Positions 18,873 to 26,766 of a stretch of 64,000 nucleotides of DNA are shown piece by piece. Position numbers and translations under genes: made by a program. The notes beneath the pieces are model-generated. The model was given only the letters and a program-made list of their open reading frames with translations, was not told the origin of the DNA and did not search any database. This DNA is from CADEEX01 sp964577955 (GTDB lineage: Bacteria; Acidobacteriota; Vicinamibacteria; Vicinamibacterales; CAVVIG01). Within the stretch, counting starts at the first letter, position 1. Every line of letters starts with the position of its first letter. The DNA lies in assembly GCA_964577955.1 (NCBI GenBank), contig CAZOAZ010000033.1, positions 5,604 to 69,603 of the forward strand. The letters are read 5' to 3'.

Positions 18873-20273
18873 TCACGCGATCGGCAGGCGGATGGCGACC
18901 ACGGTTCCGCGCGGAACGTTGGGACGCAACGTCACCGTACCGCCATGACTCTCGACGACCGCTTTGGTGTTGACCAGCCCCAGGCCGACGCCGTCCCGCT
19001 TCGTCGACACGAACGGATCGAACGCACGATCGGCAATTGACGGATCGATTCCGGTACCGTCGTCAGCAATCTCGAGTAGCGCGCGATCGCCGTCCCGCCT
19101 GGTCCGCGCCAGCAGCGTACCGCCGCTCGACATCGCATCCGCGGCGTTCAGAATCACGTTGAGCAGCGCCCCTTTGAAACGCTCGGCATCAAGCATCAAC
19201 AACGGGAGCGAAGACAACAGATCGAGTTCGATGCGAATCTTGCGGTGGGCGAACTGCGGCGCCAGGTGATCGATGAGCGCCCGCACCAAGTCATTCAACG
19301 ACTCGGGCCTCGGTAGGATCTCGCTCGGACGCGCCACCTCGATGAGATCGCGAATGACCGCCTCGATCGTCACGATGTCGTGCTGCACCGCGGCGAGGTC
19401 GGCGCGCTGTTTGGGATCGCCGAGCTGCGCGTCGAGCAACTGCGTCCGCATCTTGATCGATGACAGCGGATTGCGGATGTCGTGAGCGACGCGCGCCGCC
19501 ATCAGCCCGGCAAGCCCGAGCTTTTCCGACTTGACCAGGGCCGCCTGCGATTGCTGCAGGCGCTCGAGCATCTCATTGAACGCAGCCCCAAGCCTGCCCA
19601 CTTCGTCGTCGCCGATCGGCGCACGCGTCAACGCCGCAGGACCTTCGGCGTTCCCGACCGAGACATCGTGCGTGAACGTCACCAGATCGCCGAGCGGACC
19701 GGAGATCCGTCCAGCCACCACATAACTCACGCCGATCAGGGCGGTGAGACTAAGGATCGCGGCGACGATGACGGTGCGTGTCACCGTTCGGGTTGCGGCC
19801 CGGATCTCCGACGCCGTCGCCACGACGCCGACGAGGACTTCGGGATTGGCCAGGAGGCGCCGATAGGCGACATCGCACCGTCCGTCGCAGGCAACCTGGC
19901 GCAGCGTCGCCTCCTCGAGATCGCGCGGCAGCGCCGATGCGCCGGTCGCAGCCGCGACGACTCGACGCGCAAGCGGATCCCCGTCCTCGAACGTGCTCGC
20001 GCGGATCGTGCCCCCTTCGTCGAAGGTAACGACTTCGGCGCCGGCAATCGCCTTGACGCTGCGCAAGATGGTCGGATTGGACGCGAAATCGCCCTGAGTG
20101 ATCAGGGTGACGGCGTTCACGATCTGGCCCTGAACGCGCGCCTGCACGGCGCGAATCGCGACCTGTAACGCCACGTACGCGGTGACGCCAGTCGCAAGCA
20201 GGGCGACGAGGGCGAACGGAATCAGGATGCGGTAGTGAAGGCTGAGGCGGGAGCCGGCCATGGGCGACGCCAT
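18873..20273 (-). CDS. Membrane sensor histidine kinase (HAMP type)
   Basis: A 466-residue histidine kinase. TM1 is at about residues 13-35, followed by a periplasmic sensor domain (35-170) with a Cys pair in CDGRCD, TM2 at about 171-195, HAMP (about 195-250), a HisKA dimerisation domain with the phospho-acceptor in VAHDIRNPLSSIKM (about 267-280), and an ATPase domain with N-box NVILNAADAM, G1 DDGTGIDPS and G2 DGVGLGLV. No response regulator is adjacent, so it is an orphan. The nearest upstream neighbour on the same strand is the PEP-CTERM gene. The partner could be the NtrC-like regulator at 13511-14839, but nothing in the sequence proves that. Confidence 0.92.
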   Translation of the reverse strand: MASPMAGSRLSLHYRILIPFALVALLATGVTAYVALQVAIRAVQARVQGQIVNAVTLITQGDFASNPTILRSVKAIAGAEVVTFDEGGTIRASTFEDGDPLARRVVAAATGASALPRDLEEATLRQVACDGRCDVAYRRLLANPEVLVGVVATASEIRAATRTVTRTVIVAAILSLTALIGVSYVVAGRISGPLGDLVTFTHDVSVGNAEGPAALTRAPIGDDEVGRLGAAFNEMLERLQQSQAALVKSEKLGLAGLMAARVAHDIRNPLSSIKMRTQLLDAQLGDPKQRADLAAVQHDIVTIEAVIRDLIEVARPSEILPRPESLNDLVRALIDHLAPQFAHRKIRIELDLLSSLPLLMLDAERFKGALLNVILNAADAMSSGGTLLARTRRDGDRALLEIADDGTGIDPSIADRAFDPFVSTKRDGVGLGLVNTKAVVESHGGTVTLRPNVPRGTVVAIRLPIA

Positions 20274-20301
20274 TGTCTCCCACGAAGGCTAACTGCGCAG
20301 A

Positions 20302-20324
20302 CGGGACCTCCCGAGGAGGTCCCG
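20302..20324. repeat. 23-bp perfect palindrome between kinase and PEP-CTERM genes
   Basis: Arms CGGGACCTCC and GGAGGTCCCG (10 bp) around a 3-base centre. It lies 15 bases beyond the stop of the PEP-CTERM gene on the minus strand, with no T-run after it. It may stabilise or terminate that transcript before the kinase gene. Confidence 0.7.
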
Positions 20325-20339
20325 CCTGAAAGCGTCTCG

Positions 20340-21047
20340 TTACTGCTTCTTGCTCTGACGGCGGCGGCGGTAGGCGGCAGCTAGCGCACCGGCGCCGACC
20401 AGCGTCATCGTCGCCGGCTCGGGAATCGTCGGGTCGACCGCCGGATTCGGCGAGTCCGTCGTATAGAGACGGTTGATGGCAAACCCGACTCCATTGTTCG
20501 AAGTCAACGTGAAGATCGCCCGGGTAATGTCCAGCGCGTCACTCCTCGCGCCGAGAAATGGAGCAGTGTTCGCCTCGCTGCTGTCATTGTCGCCACCGAC
20601 GCCAAACACACCCAGTGACACGGCTCCGTTGAAGACTTCCAGCGTCGCGGTAAACAGACCGTTGTTGTTCGACTGGATCTGGGTGCCGAGTCCGGCAATT
20701 GGCGCGGTGAAAAGAATCTCGAATGCCTCGGAAATCGCCGTATTCGCGTAGTTGCCCGTGAAGAGCACATTGTCGCCAACTGCGAAGATTCCGAGGAAGT
20801 CGGTTCCCTCGATGTAACCCGAAAATCCGGGCGCGCCATCCTCGAGAGTGGCGGTGGCCAAGCCGTTGCTCGTGACGACGGTTCCCGACGGCTTGTCGAC
20901 GGCATCAGGCACGTTCGCGCCCCAGTCGTAGAAATCGTTCTGACTCAGTCCTGCCAGCGATCCGATCTGGATCGCGGCCGCCTGCGCAGGAACGCTGGCC
21001 GTCAGCATCAAAGCGACCGGAATTGCCAATACCAGAAACCTACGCAT
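20340..21047 (-). CDS. PEP-CTERM sorted surface protein
   Basis: A 235-residue exported protein. The ATG at 21047 is chosen over one at 21110 because it starts the signal peptide (MRRFLVLAIPVALMLTASVP) and has GGGGAG seven bases upstream. The mature part is beta-rich and low in charge. The C-terminus has the full PEP-CTERM sorting signal: PEPATMTLVGAGALAAAYRR, i.e. Pro-Glu-Pro, a TM helix and an Arg-rich tail. Such proteins are cut by exosortase and delivered to the outer surface, often together with exopolysaccharide. The exosortase is not in this window. A sigma-54-type promoter at 21111-21126 fits the known RpoN control of PEP-CTERM genes in other bacteria. Confidence 0.93.
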   Translation of the reverse strand: MRRFLVLAIPVALMLTASVPAQAAAIQIGSLAGLSQNDFYDWGANVPDAVDKPSGTVVTSNGLATATLEDGAPGFSGYIEGTDFLGIFAVGDNVLFTGNYANTAISEAFEILFTAPIAGLGTQIQSNNNGLFTATLEVFNGAVSLGVFGVGGDNDSSEANTAPFLGARSDALDITRAIFTLTSNNGVGFAINRLYTTDSPNPAVDPTIPEPATMTLVGAGALAAAYRRRRQSKKQ

Positions 21048-21110
21048 ACTCGCTCCCCGTATAGAAAATAGACTGGTTAGAGCTTTTCTTGTACAGCTCG
21101 GCGACAACAA

Positions 21111-21126
21111 AGCAAGATACTAGCCA
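21111..21126 (-). promoter_or_regulatory. Sigma-54 (-24/-12) promoter of the PEP-CTERM gene
   Basis: On the minus strand the sequence reads TGGCTAGTATCTTGCT, matching TGGCACG-N4-TTGCW at T1 G2 G3 C4 G7 T12 T13 G14 C15 and T16, with the invariant GG and GC exactly 10 bases apart. The predicted start site near 21100 gives a leader of about 50 nt to the ATG at 21047. Its presence means that the genome should encode RpoN and a competent enhancer-binding regulator. Confidence 0.7.
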
Positions 21127-21196
21127 CAAAAGTCCAGCTTCGCGCGCCTTTGTTTGCTTGCAGTTACAAGGTGTGCCCCCACGGTTCGCCGCCTGG

Positions 21197-21215
21197 TACC
21201 GCCTGCTCGGCGGTA
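21197..21215. repeat. Short hairpin upstream of the PEP-CTERM promoter
   Basis: A perfect 7-bp stem (TACCGCC and GGCGGTA) with a 5-base loop, 71 bases upstream of the -24/-12 promoter. The spacing would suit an enhancer-type operator, but a second copy is not seen; it may simply lie at the end of the gene-free stretch after the PQQ gene. Confidence 0.4.
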
Positions 21216-21253
21216 TAAAGGCAACCAAACGATAGACTTTCTGTCCCGTTGAG

Positions 21254-23395
21254 CTAACGCGCGGGCAGCTCGAAAACCCAGAGGCCGGCGGTCCGATCCA
21301 ACGGGTTCTTGAGCTCCGGAACAAGCATCGGAAACGTCGTCGCCAGCGGCGCCCCGTTGCCCACCGTCAGCGCAACAAACTGCCGACCGCGATTCATGAA
21401 CGTCATCGGCGCCCCGTTGGGCACGTCGTTGAGCCGCACGCTCCACAACTCGCGGCCGTTACTGTCGTCATATGCGGCAAAACGCCGGTCCAGTCCGCCA
21501 GCGAACACGAGACCGCCGGCCGTCGCTAACACGCCGGTCGTGTACGGCGAGCGCTGACGGTGCGTCCAGGCGACCGTCCGCTTCTCCAGATCGATCGCCT
21601 GTAACCGTCCGTAGTTGCCATCGCTGCCGGGCCGCGGCCGCAGCATCCAGCGCACGTTCGTCGAAAGTGTGGCGCGCGCACCAGGCGCCACTGGCAGCAT
21701 GTCCATGCACGATTCGTTGAGCGGCACGATCAGCCGTCTCGTGTTCGGGTTGAATGACTCCGGGATCCACGACTTCGCGCCGACCGAATGCGGGCACGCC
21801 GTCACCGTCCGATCCGACGCGGGAAGTTTCGCGCGATCGATGGTCTTTGCGCCCGTCCGCGGATCGATCGCGGTCACGATGTCCTGCAGGCCGAGATCGA
21901 TCGAAAACGCGTACGTTCCGCGATCGGCCTCGAGGACGTCGTAGATGCCCTGCTTGCCGGCCGTCGCGACCAGCGGCTTCGCCCGGCCAGGGAGCGTGAA
22001 CAACACTCGCTCGAGCGCCCAATCGAGGTCCCACTGGTCGTTCGCGAGATGCTGATAGTGCCAGACCATTCGTCCGGTGTCGGGATCGATCGCGAGCGTC
22101 GAATCGGTGTAGAGCGCATCGTTCGAGACGCCGGGATCCGCCGACGGAGTCAGGAGCGGCGCCGTGTCATAGGTCGGTCCCGCGCCGAAGAACGCCAGGC
22201 CCAGCGTCGCGTCGTAGCTGCCTGGCACCCACACCGAACCGCCGCTCCGTTTGTCGAGCGGCAGACCGTTCCAGCTGTTGCCGCCCGGCCCGTCCGGACG
22301 GGCCACCGTGAACACGCGCCACGATTCATCGCCGCTTCGCGCATCGAGCCCGACGATGACGTTGCCGCCCGGCAACGTGCCGGATGAACCGATCATGACT
22401 TTCCCACGGGCAATCAGCGGTCCGCTCGAAAACGCCAGCCGTGTCGTGTTCCGGAGCCCGCCAAAGAGTGCGCGATCCCATACGACTTTGCCGTCTTTCG
22501 TAGTCAGCGCGATCACGTGACCGCCCGTCGTCGCCAGATACAGCTTGTCCTCGTAGAGCGCGATGGCGCGCTTGACCACGGGAGGGACGCCAGGCACCGG
22601 ACGCGGCGAGTATTGCCACAAGAGATCGCCAGTCCCAGCGTCGAGTGCCTGCACCTTGTCGCCGTTCGCCTGCACGAACAGCACGCCGTCGTGGAACAGC
22701 GGCGTGATCTCATTCGGTCCAACGGGGAGCAGCCAGGACCACGCCACGCGCAGCGTGGCGACGTTGCCGCGGTTGATCGTGGCCAGCGGCGAGAATCCGT
22801 GCGCGTCCGGCGTCCGGCGCCACGCCAGCCATTCGCTCGGGGGCGGGTTCGTGAGGAGCGCGTCCGTGACTGGCGTCAGTCCGTCCAGCAACGTCGACGG
22901 CGGCAGCGCCGGGATCGACAATCCGGGGGGAACTTCACCGCCGCCCTGCGGCAGTTGCCACGGAAGCTGCGCTTGCAACGACGATGCATCCGCCGTAAAT
23001 CGCTCGTTCCCGGCGAGGAGGCCATTACGCGTCAGGATGTACGCGGTGATGTCCGCATAGTCGTCGGACGCCAGCGACCCCGGCGCGGATTTCGGCATCC
23101 GCGTACTGAGAGCCGTAAACAGCTTGGCCACCGGCTGACCGAACCAGTTCTGACGAAAATCGGGCCCGGCCAGCGCTGGCCCGGCGGCGCCGTCGAGATC
23201 GGCGTGACAGCGGGCGCAATTGTCCAAATACAAAGATCGGCCGCGCCCGGCCTGCGTCCTGGTGTAGGTGATGGCCGAAGTGGTTCTCGGTCCGGCCTGC
23301 GCGTCGAGCGTCGCGCGTCCACGTGTGTCGAGCGCCGCAACCCACAGAACCGCCAGGCTGCTGAGAACGACGATCCGTCGGCCGCCAGCACTCAT
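21254..23395 (-). CDS. PQQ-type quinoprotein with N-terminal cytochrome c domain
   Basis: A 713-residue exported enzyme. The N-terminus is a signal-like hydrophobic segment (residues 8-22). A cytochrome c domain follows with the heme site CARCH at 60-64 and a Met in RMPKSAPGS as probable axial ligand. Residues about 175-710 form a PQQ-type eight-bladed propeller with many AxDxxTGxxxW-type blade motifs (QALDAGTGDLLWQY, IALTTKDGKVVWD, AAYDDSNGRELWS). This is the fold of quinoprotein alcohol or glucose dehydrogenases, but known fused enzymes usually carry the heme at the C-terminus. Substrate is not predictable. It is the last gene after the octaheme cytochrome and proline-rich protein, 15 bases from the latter. 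Confidence 0.88.
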   Translation of the reverse strand: MSAGGRRIVVLSSLAVLWVAALDTRGRATLDAQAGPRTTSAITYTRTQAGRGRSLYLDNCARCHADLDGAAGPALAGPDFRQNWFGQPVAKLFTALSTRMPKSAPGSLASDDYADITAYILTRNGLLAGNERFTADASSLQAQLPWQLPQGGGEVPPGLSIPALPPSTLLDGLTPVTDALLTNPPPSEWLAWRRTPDAHGFSPLATINRGNVATLRVAWSWLLPVGPNEITPLFHDGVLFVQANGDKVQALDAGTGDLLWQYSPRPVPGVPPVVKRAIALYEDKLYLATTGGHVIALTTKDGKVVWDRALFGGLRNTTRLAFSSGPLIARGKVMIGSSGTLPGGNVIVGLDARSGDESWRVFTVARPDGPGGNSWNGLPLDKRSGGSVWVPGSYDATLGLAFFGAGPTYDTAPLLTPSADPGVSNDALYTDSTLAIDPDTGRMVWHYQHLANDQWDLDWALERVLFTLPGRAKPLVATAGKQGIYDVLEADRGTYAFSIDLGLQDIVTAIDPRTGAKTIDRAKLPASDRTVTACPHSVGAKSWIPESFNPNTRRLIVPLNESCMDMLPVAPGARATLSTNVRWMLRPRPGSDGNYGRLQAIDLEKRTVAWTHRQRSPYTTGVLATAGGLVFAGGLDRRFAAYDDSNGRELWSVRLNDVPNGAPMTFMNRGRQFVALTVGNGAPLATTFPMLVPELKNPLDRTAGLWVFELPAR

Positions 23396-23410
23396 CGCAG
23401 AAGCCGGAAG

Positions 23411-24280
23411 TTAGGGATTGCTCTGGGGCTGCTGACCGCCTGAACCGTTCGGCTGCTGCGGCGTCCCCTCGACGCGCGGCGCGACGATCTGCCCGGGCCG
23501 GGCGGTCGGCGCAGTACCAGGCACGACGATCGGTGGTCGGGTCGCCATGCCGGGTCGCCAATTCACCGGCGGTCCCGGAGGCGGCGGAGTCGACGGCGGA
23601 GATGGAGGCGGCGGCTGCGTCATCATGCCAGGCCGCGCCGTCGTCACTGGCGCCGAAAGCGCAGCGCCAAAGGCGCCTGCCGCCGGTTGCGATGATGTCG
23701 CAGCTGCCGGCGGCGGGGCGGATGCTGGTAGGGGCGCGGTCACACCATTCGACCATCCGCCCGCGACAGAACCCGGCGCAGGCTGACGCGTATCGTGCGG
23801 CGCGGATTCGACCGGCCGGTTTGGCAGCGCAGCGCGCGCATCGAACTGCCCCGGCGCCATCCCCGGGCGCTCGACGAACGCCGACTCTTGTGCGGGGACT
23901 TGAGCCGCAGCCTGAACCGGCGCCAGGCGCGCAACCGTGGGCAGGACGAAGATGCGATCGAACACCGACAGACCGTCGACGGCCACCGGCCGACGCGATA
24001 GCACGAAACCGCCGACGTTTCGCAGAAGGATGTCGAGCGCTTCCTGCTCCGGCAGATTCGACAACTCGAGGGTGATCGGCCCGCCGGGCACGCGATCGAC
24101 ATTCATGTCGCGCACCTGGCCGACCCGTGACCACTCGCGCAGGATCTGACTGACCGTCGCGTCCTTCGCCACGATCGACACACGGCCCTGGCTGATGACG
24201 ACACGGATTTCGCCCGCCATCGCCGCCGGCGCCGCGGCAACGAGCGAGAAGAAAACCGCGACGATCTCGAAGGGTCGCAT
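23411..24280 (-). CDS. Exported STN-like, proline-rich protein
   Basis: A 289-residue exported protein. Signal peptide at 1-22 (AAPAAMAG). Residues about 25-105 look like a secretin/TonB short N-terminal (STN) domain: VSIVAKDATVSQILREWSRV and ITLELSNLPEQEALDILLRN, the pattern that in secretins and FecA-type receptors forms a small alpha/beta fold. The remaining 170 residues are Pro/Ala/Gln-rich and disordered, with repeated RPGM motifs (ERPGM, ARPGM, WRPGM). No membrane helix after the signal. It lies between octaheme cytochrome and PQQ genes, which suggests a periplasmic adaptor or scaffold role, but this is inference only. Confidence 0.7.
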   Translation of the reverse strand: MRPFEIVAVFFSLVAAAPAAMAGEIRVVISQGRVSIVAKDATVSQILREWSRVGQVRDMNVDRVPGGPITLELSNLPEQEALDILLRNVGGFVLSRRPVAVDGLSVFDRIFVLPTVARLAPVQAAAQVPAQESAFVERPGMAPGQFDARAALPNRPVESAPHDTRQPAPGSVAGGWSNGVTAPLPASAPPPAAATSSQPAAGAFGAALSAPVTTARPGMMTQPPPPSPPSTPPPPGPPVNWRPGMATRPPIVVPGTAPTARPGQIVAPRVEGTPQQPNGSGGQQPQSNP

Positions 24281-24352
24281 CGTGTTCGTACTCTACCTGA
24301 TGTCTTCGCTCGCCTGCCAGATCAAGGGGTTGGGCTCGGAAACGCCTGTGGT

Positions 24353-26245
24353 TCACTCATTCAGGAAGACCGGTCGATTGTCGCGCTGCGCAACCAGCCG
24401 CTGAATCAGGTTCACCTGAAACGATCCGTCGCGGTTGAAGAGCAGTTGCGGATCGGTGCGTTTCGCTGTGCGCTTGCCAAAGGTGTTCATGACCCGCAGC
24501 AGGTCGGCGCTGCGCTGCGCTCTTGGCGCCACCGCGTGATCCATCTCGGTCTCGTATCCGGGCAACGAACGCAGCGAACGATAGGCAATCAGGCGAACCG
24601 CCGCGTAGTCGTCGTCGAGAACGCCGGCGAGATATCCCGCCATCCAGTCGTTGCCGGAGACCTGCTGCGCCGGCTTCCAACCCATGGCCCACGTCATCAG
24701 CGCGCGCTGACCGGCATCGCCGCGCAGCAACCACAGGAGTGAAGCCGCGACGTTCTGCTGATCGTCGTCGAGCGGAGGCGGCTCCTGTCCGTACCAGTTC
24801 TGCAGCGAGCGGGCCGCCCAGGCGAGCGACTTGTCGAGATGACAGGCATTGCAGGCGTTCGGCCGTCCGGTGTCGACGCTCGCGCGCACGTTCGGACTGC
24901 TGATCTGATGGCTGCGCTGCGCGCGCAGCAAACCGTAGCTGGTATACGGCATGTGGCAGTTGTAACAGGAGCTCCCGGGTGAATCGGCTCGATGGCGGGT
25001 GTGCGTCGTCAGGTTGTCGGCGACTGTCTGATGACACCCGACACAGGCGGCGTTGCCTTCCTTGCCGCTGGTGACCTGATGCGAGTCCGCCCACTCGCCG
25101 ATCGTTCGCGTGTCGCCGGCGGGCTTATGCAGCGTGTGGCACGACGCGCAGGTCAGTGTTCGTTGCGGATCGGTGGCCTTGTCGAAACACGGTGAGTCGA
25201 CGAGACCGTTGTACTCCCGGCCGGAGACGCGCATCATCCCGTCCGACCAGAACAGATTGCGGTTGTAGTCCGGAAATCTCGCATGGATCGCGGCCATCGT
25301 CGGCGAATCCCGATCGACGGACGGCCGCACGAGAAACCTGGTCTTGGAAATGTCGTCGCCAGGACGATAGATCAAGGTCGCAAGGCTGGCCGGCGTCCCC
25401 TTCGTGCGATCGTCGTAGAACCAGACGCCGTGACACTGGCCGCACACCTGCGCCGACGCTTTGGGATCGAGCCGCACCGGTTGGACCGTGGTCGGATCGG
25501 CGCGGCCCGTCAAGTGCGAGGCGTAGCGCCGGATCGGATTCCAGTTCACTTGTCCATGTGAGGCACTCGGCCCATGGCAGGCCTCGCAAGCGATTCCGAA
25601 CTCGACGACCTTGCTGCGCGGGCGCGCGTCGTCGCCTGGCTGCGGTGATGTGCCGTGCGTTGAATGACAGTGAATGCAGGTGTTGTCCCAGCGGCCGGTG
25701 GCGGACTCCGGCCGGCCGGTCGGCGGCATGAGGAAGACGGCTTCACGCGGCACCCAGCGGCGCTCTTTGATCAAGTAGGTGCCGGGCAGCTGTCCGAGCT
25801 GCTGGCGATCGTCGGTCTGATACCAGTACACCTGCTGCTGGTGCGACCCGGTCGTCATGACGACGCGACGATTGATCCGCGTGGGTGAGCCGCGACCGTT
25901 CCAGTCGGGATCGTCGAACTCCGCCGAGAATTCATCGCCCGATCGCGAGAGCGTCATCGGGCGGCCGGTCACCTCGCTCACCTCGCCGCTGAACGGCGCC
26001 ACGATCGCCGCCGGCGATGCCACCTGGGTCATCGTCCGGTGAAACGAATCGTGCCAACTCTGGTACTGAGAGGGATGGCAGGACCGGCACGTGTTCGACG
26101 TGGTGTAGCCGTTCTCGACGACTTGATTCGGACGAGTGACGATCTGGCGTTCGGGAAGCCGCGGCGGCTGGAGCACGAAGGCCGCGAGCCCGGCCGCGCC
26201 GGCGGCGACAAGAGCGGCGGCCAGTGCAAGGCGGTTCAGAGGCAT
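24353..26245 (-). CDS. Octaheme c-type cytochrome with HEAT-like C-terminus
   Basis: A 630-residue exported multiheme cytochrome. An N-terminal membrane anchor or signal (residues 5-25) is followed by eight CxxCH heme sites: CRSCH (53-57), CIHCH, CEACH, CGQCH, CASCH, CVGCH, CYNCH and CNACH. Spacing and sequence resemble cytochrome c554/doubled-CxxCH proteins. The C-terminal 130 residues after the last heme are helical and HEAT-like (DYAAVRLIAYRSLRSLPGYE). Such proteins relay electrons in the periplasm; some are nitrite, hydroxylamine or sulfite reductases, but no catalytic CxxCK is present. It is the first gene of a three-gene operon, divergent from the small membrane protein by 25 bases. Confidence 0.92.
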   Translation of the reverse strand: MPLNRLALAAALVAAGAAGLAAFVLQPPRLPERQIVTRPNQVVENGYTTSNTCRSCHPSQYQSWHDSFHRTMTQVASPAAIVAPFSGEVSEVTGRPMTLSRSGDEFSAEFDDPDWNGRGSPTRINRRVVMTTGSHQQQVYWYQTDDRQQLGQLPGTYLIKERRWVPREAVFLMPPTGRPESATGRWDNTCIHCHSTHGTSPQPGDDARPRSKVVEFGIACEACHGPSASHGQVNWNPIRRYASHLTGRADPTTVQPVRLDPKASAQVCGQCHGVWFYDDRTKGTPASLATLIYRPGDDISKTRFLVRPSVDRDSPTMAAIHARFPDYNRNLFWSDGMMRVSGREYNGLVDSPCFDKATDPQRTLTCASCHTLHKPAGDTRTIGEWADSHQVTSGKEGNAACVGCHQTVADNLTTHTRHRADSPGSSCYNCHMPYTSYGLLRAQRSHQISSPNVRASVDTGRPNACNACHLDKSLAWAARSLQNWYGQEPPPLDDDQQNVAASLLWLLRGDAGQRALMTWAMGWKPAQQVSGNDWMAGYLAGVLDDDYAAVRLIAYRSLRSLPGYETEMDHAVAPRAQRSADLLRVMNTFGKRTAKRTDPQLLFNRDGSFQVNLIQRLVAQRDNRPVFLNE

Positions 26246-26270
26246 CCGGCGTCTCGAAAAGTCGCGTGCT

Positions 26271-26762
26271 ATGTTAGCCGACGTGTCCGATGCCGTGCAG
26301 CCGCTGCCCGACTATGCCCGGCGCCACGTACGTTTCGGCTGGCGCGCGCTCTTTGTGTTTGCCGCGATCGGCCTGGGCCTCGAATCGCTCCACGGATTCA
26401 AAATCGCGGCGTATCTCGACACGTCGAACGAAACCCGCCGCCTGATGTGGCGGCTCGCGCACGCACACGGTACGGTGCTGAGCGTCATCAACATACTCGC
26501 CGGTCTGATGGCCGCCGCACACCAGGAGCGTGCGCGTGCCTTCGATCGATTGGCGTCGAACTGCCTGATCGGCGCGACGATCCTGCTCCCCGCTGGATTC
26601 TTTCTTGGTGGTGTGAACGTCGGCAGCCGTCCGGTATGGGATCTGCTCGTCGTTCCGATCGCGGCGGTCCTGCTGCTGGCCGCGCTCGTCTCGTTCGCGG
26701 CGGCTCGCACTGAACGGCCTGATGCCGCCCGTCCACAGGCGAATCAGCGCCGTCAGCGCTAG
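26271..26762 (+). CDS. Small four-TM membrane protein
   Basis: A 163-residue inner-membrane protein with four hydrophobic helices (about 23-45, 68-88, 100-120, 125-150). The second contains a His-rich entry LAHAHGTVLSVIN. It somewhat resembles small integral proteins related to hydroxylaminobenzene mutase, but I do not claim that function. The ATG at 26271 is chosen because the longer in-frame extension (to 26136) runs antisense through the cytochrome gene and is Arg/Ala-rich. It is transcribed away from the octaheme cytochrome gene with 25 bases between the starts, so the two probably share a control region. It ends four bases before tyrS ends. Confidence 0.75.
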   Translation: MLADVSDAVQPLPDYARRHVRFGWRALFVFAAIGLGLESLHGFKIAAYLDTSNETRRLMWRLAHAHGTVLSVINILAGLMAAAHQERARAFDRLASNCLIGATILLPAGFFLGGVNVGSRPVWDLLVVPIAAVLLLAALVSFAAARTERPDAARPQANQRRQR

Positions 26763-26766
26763 CCGA

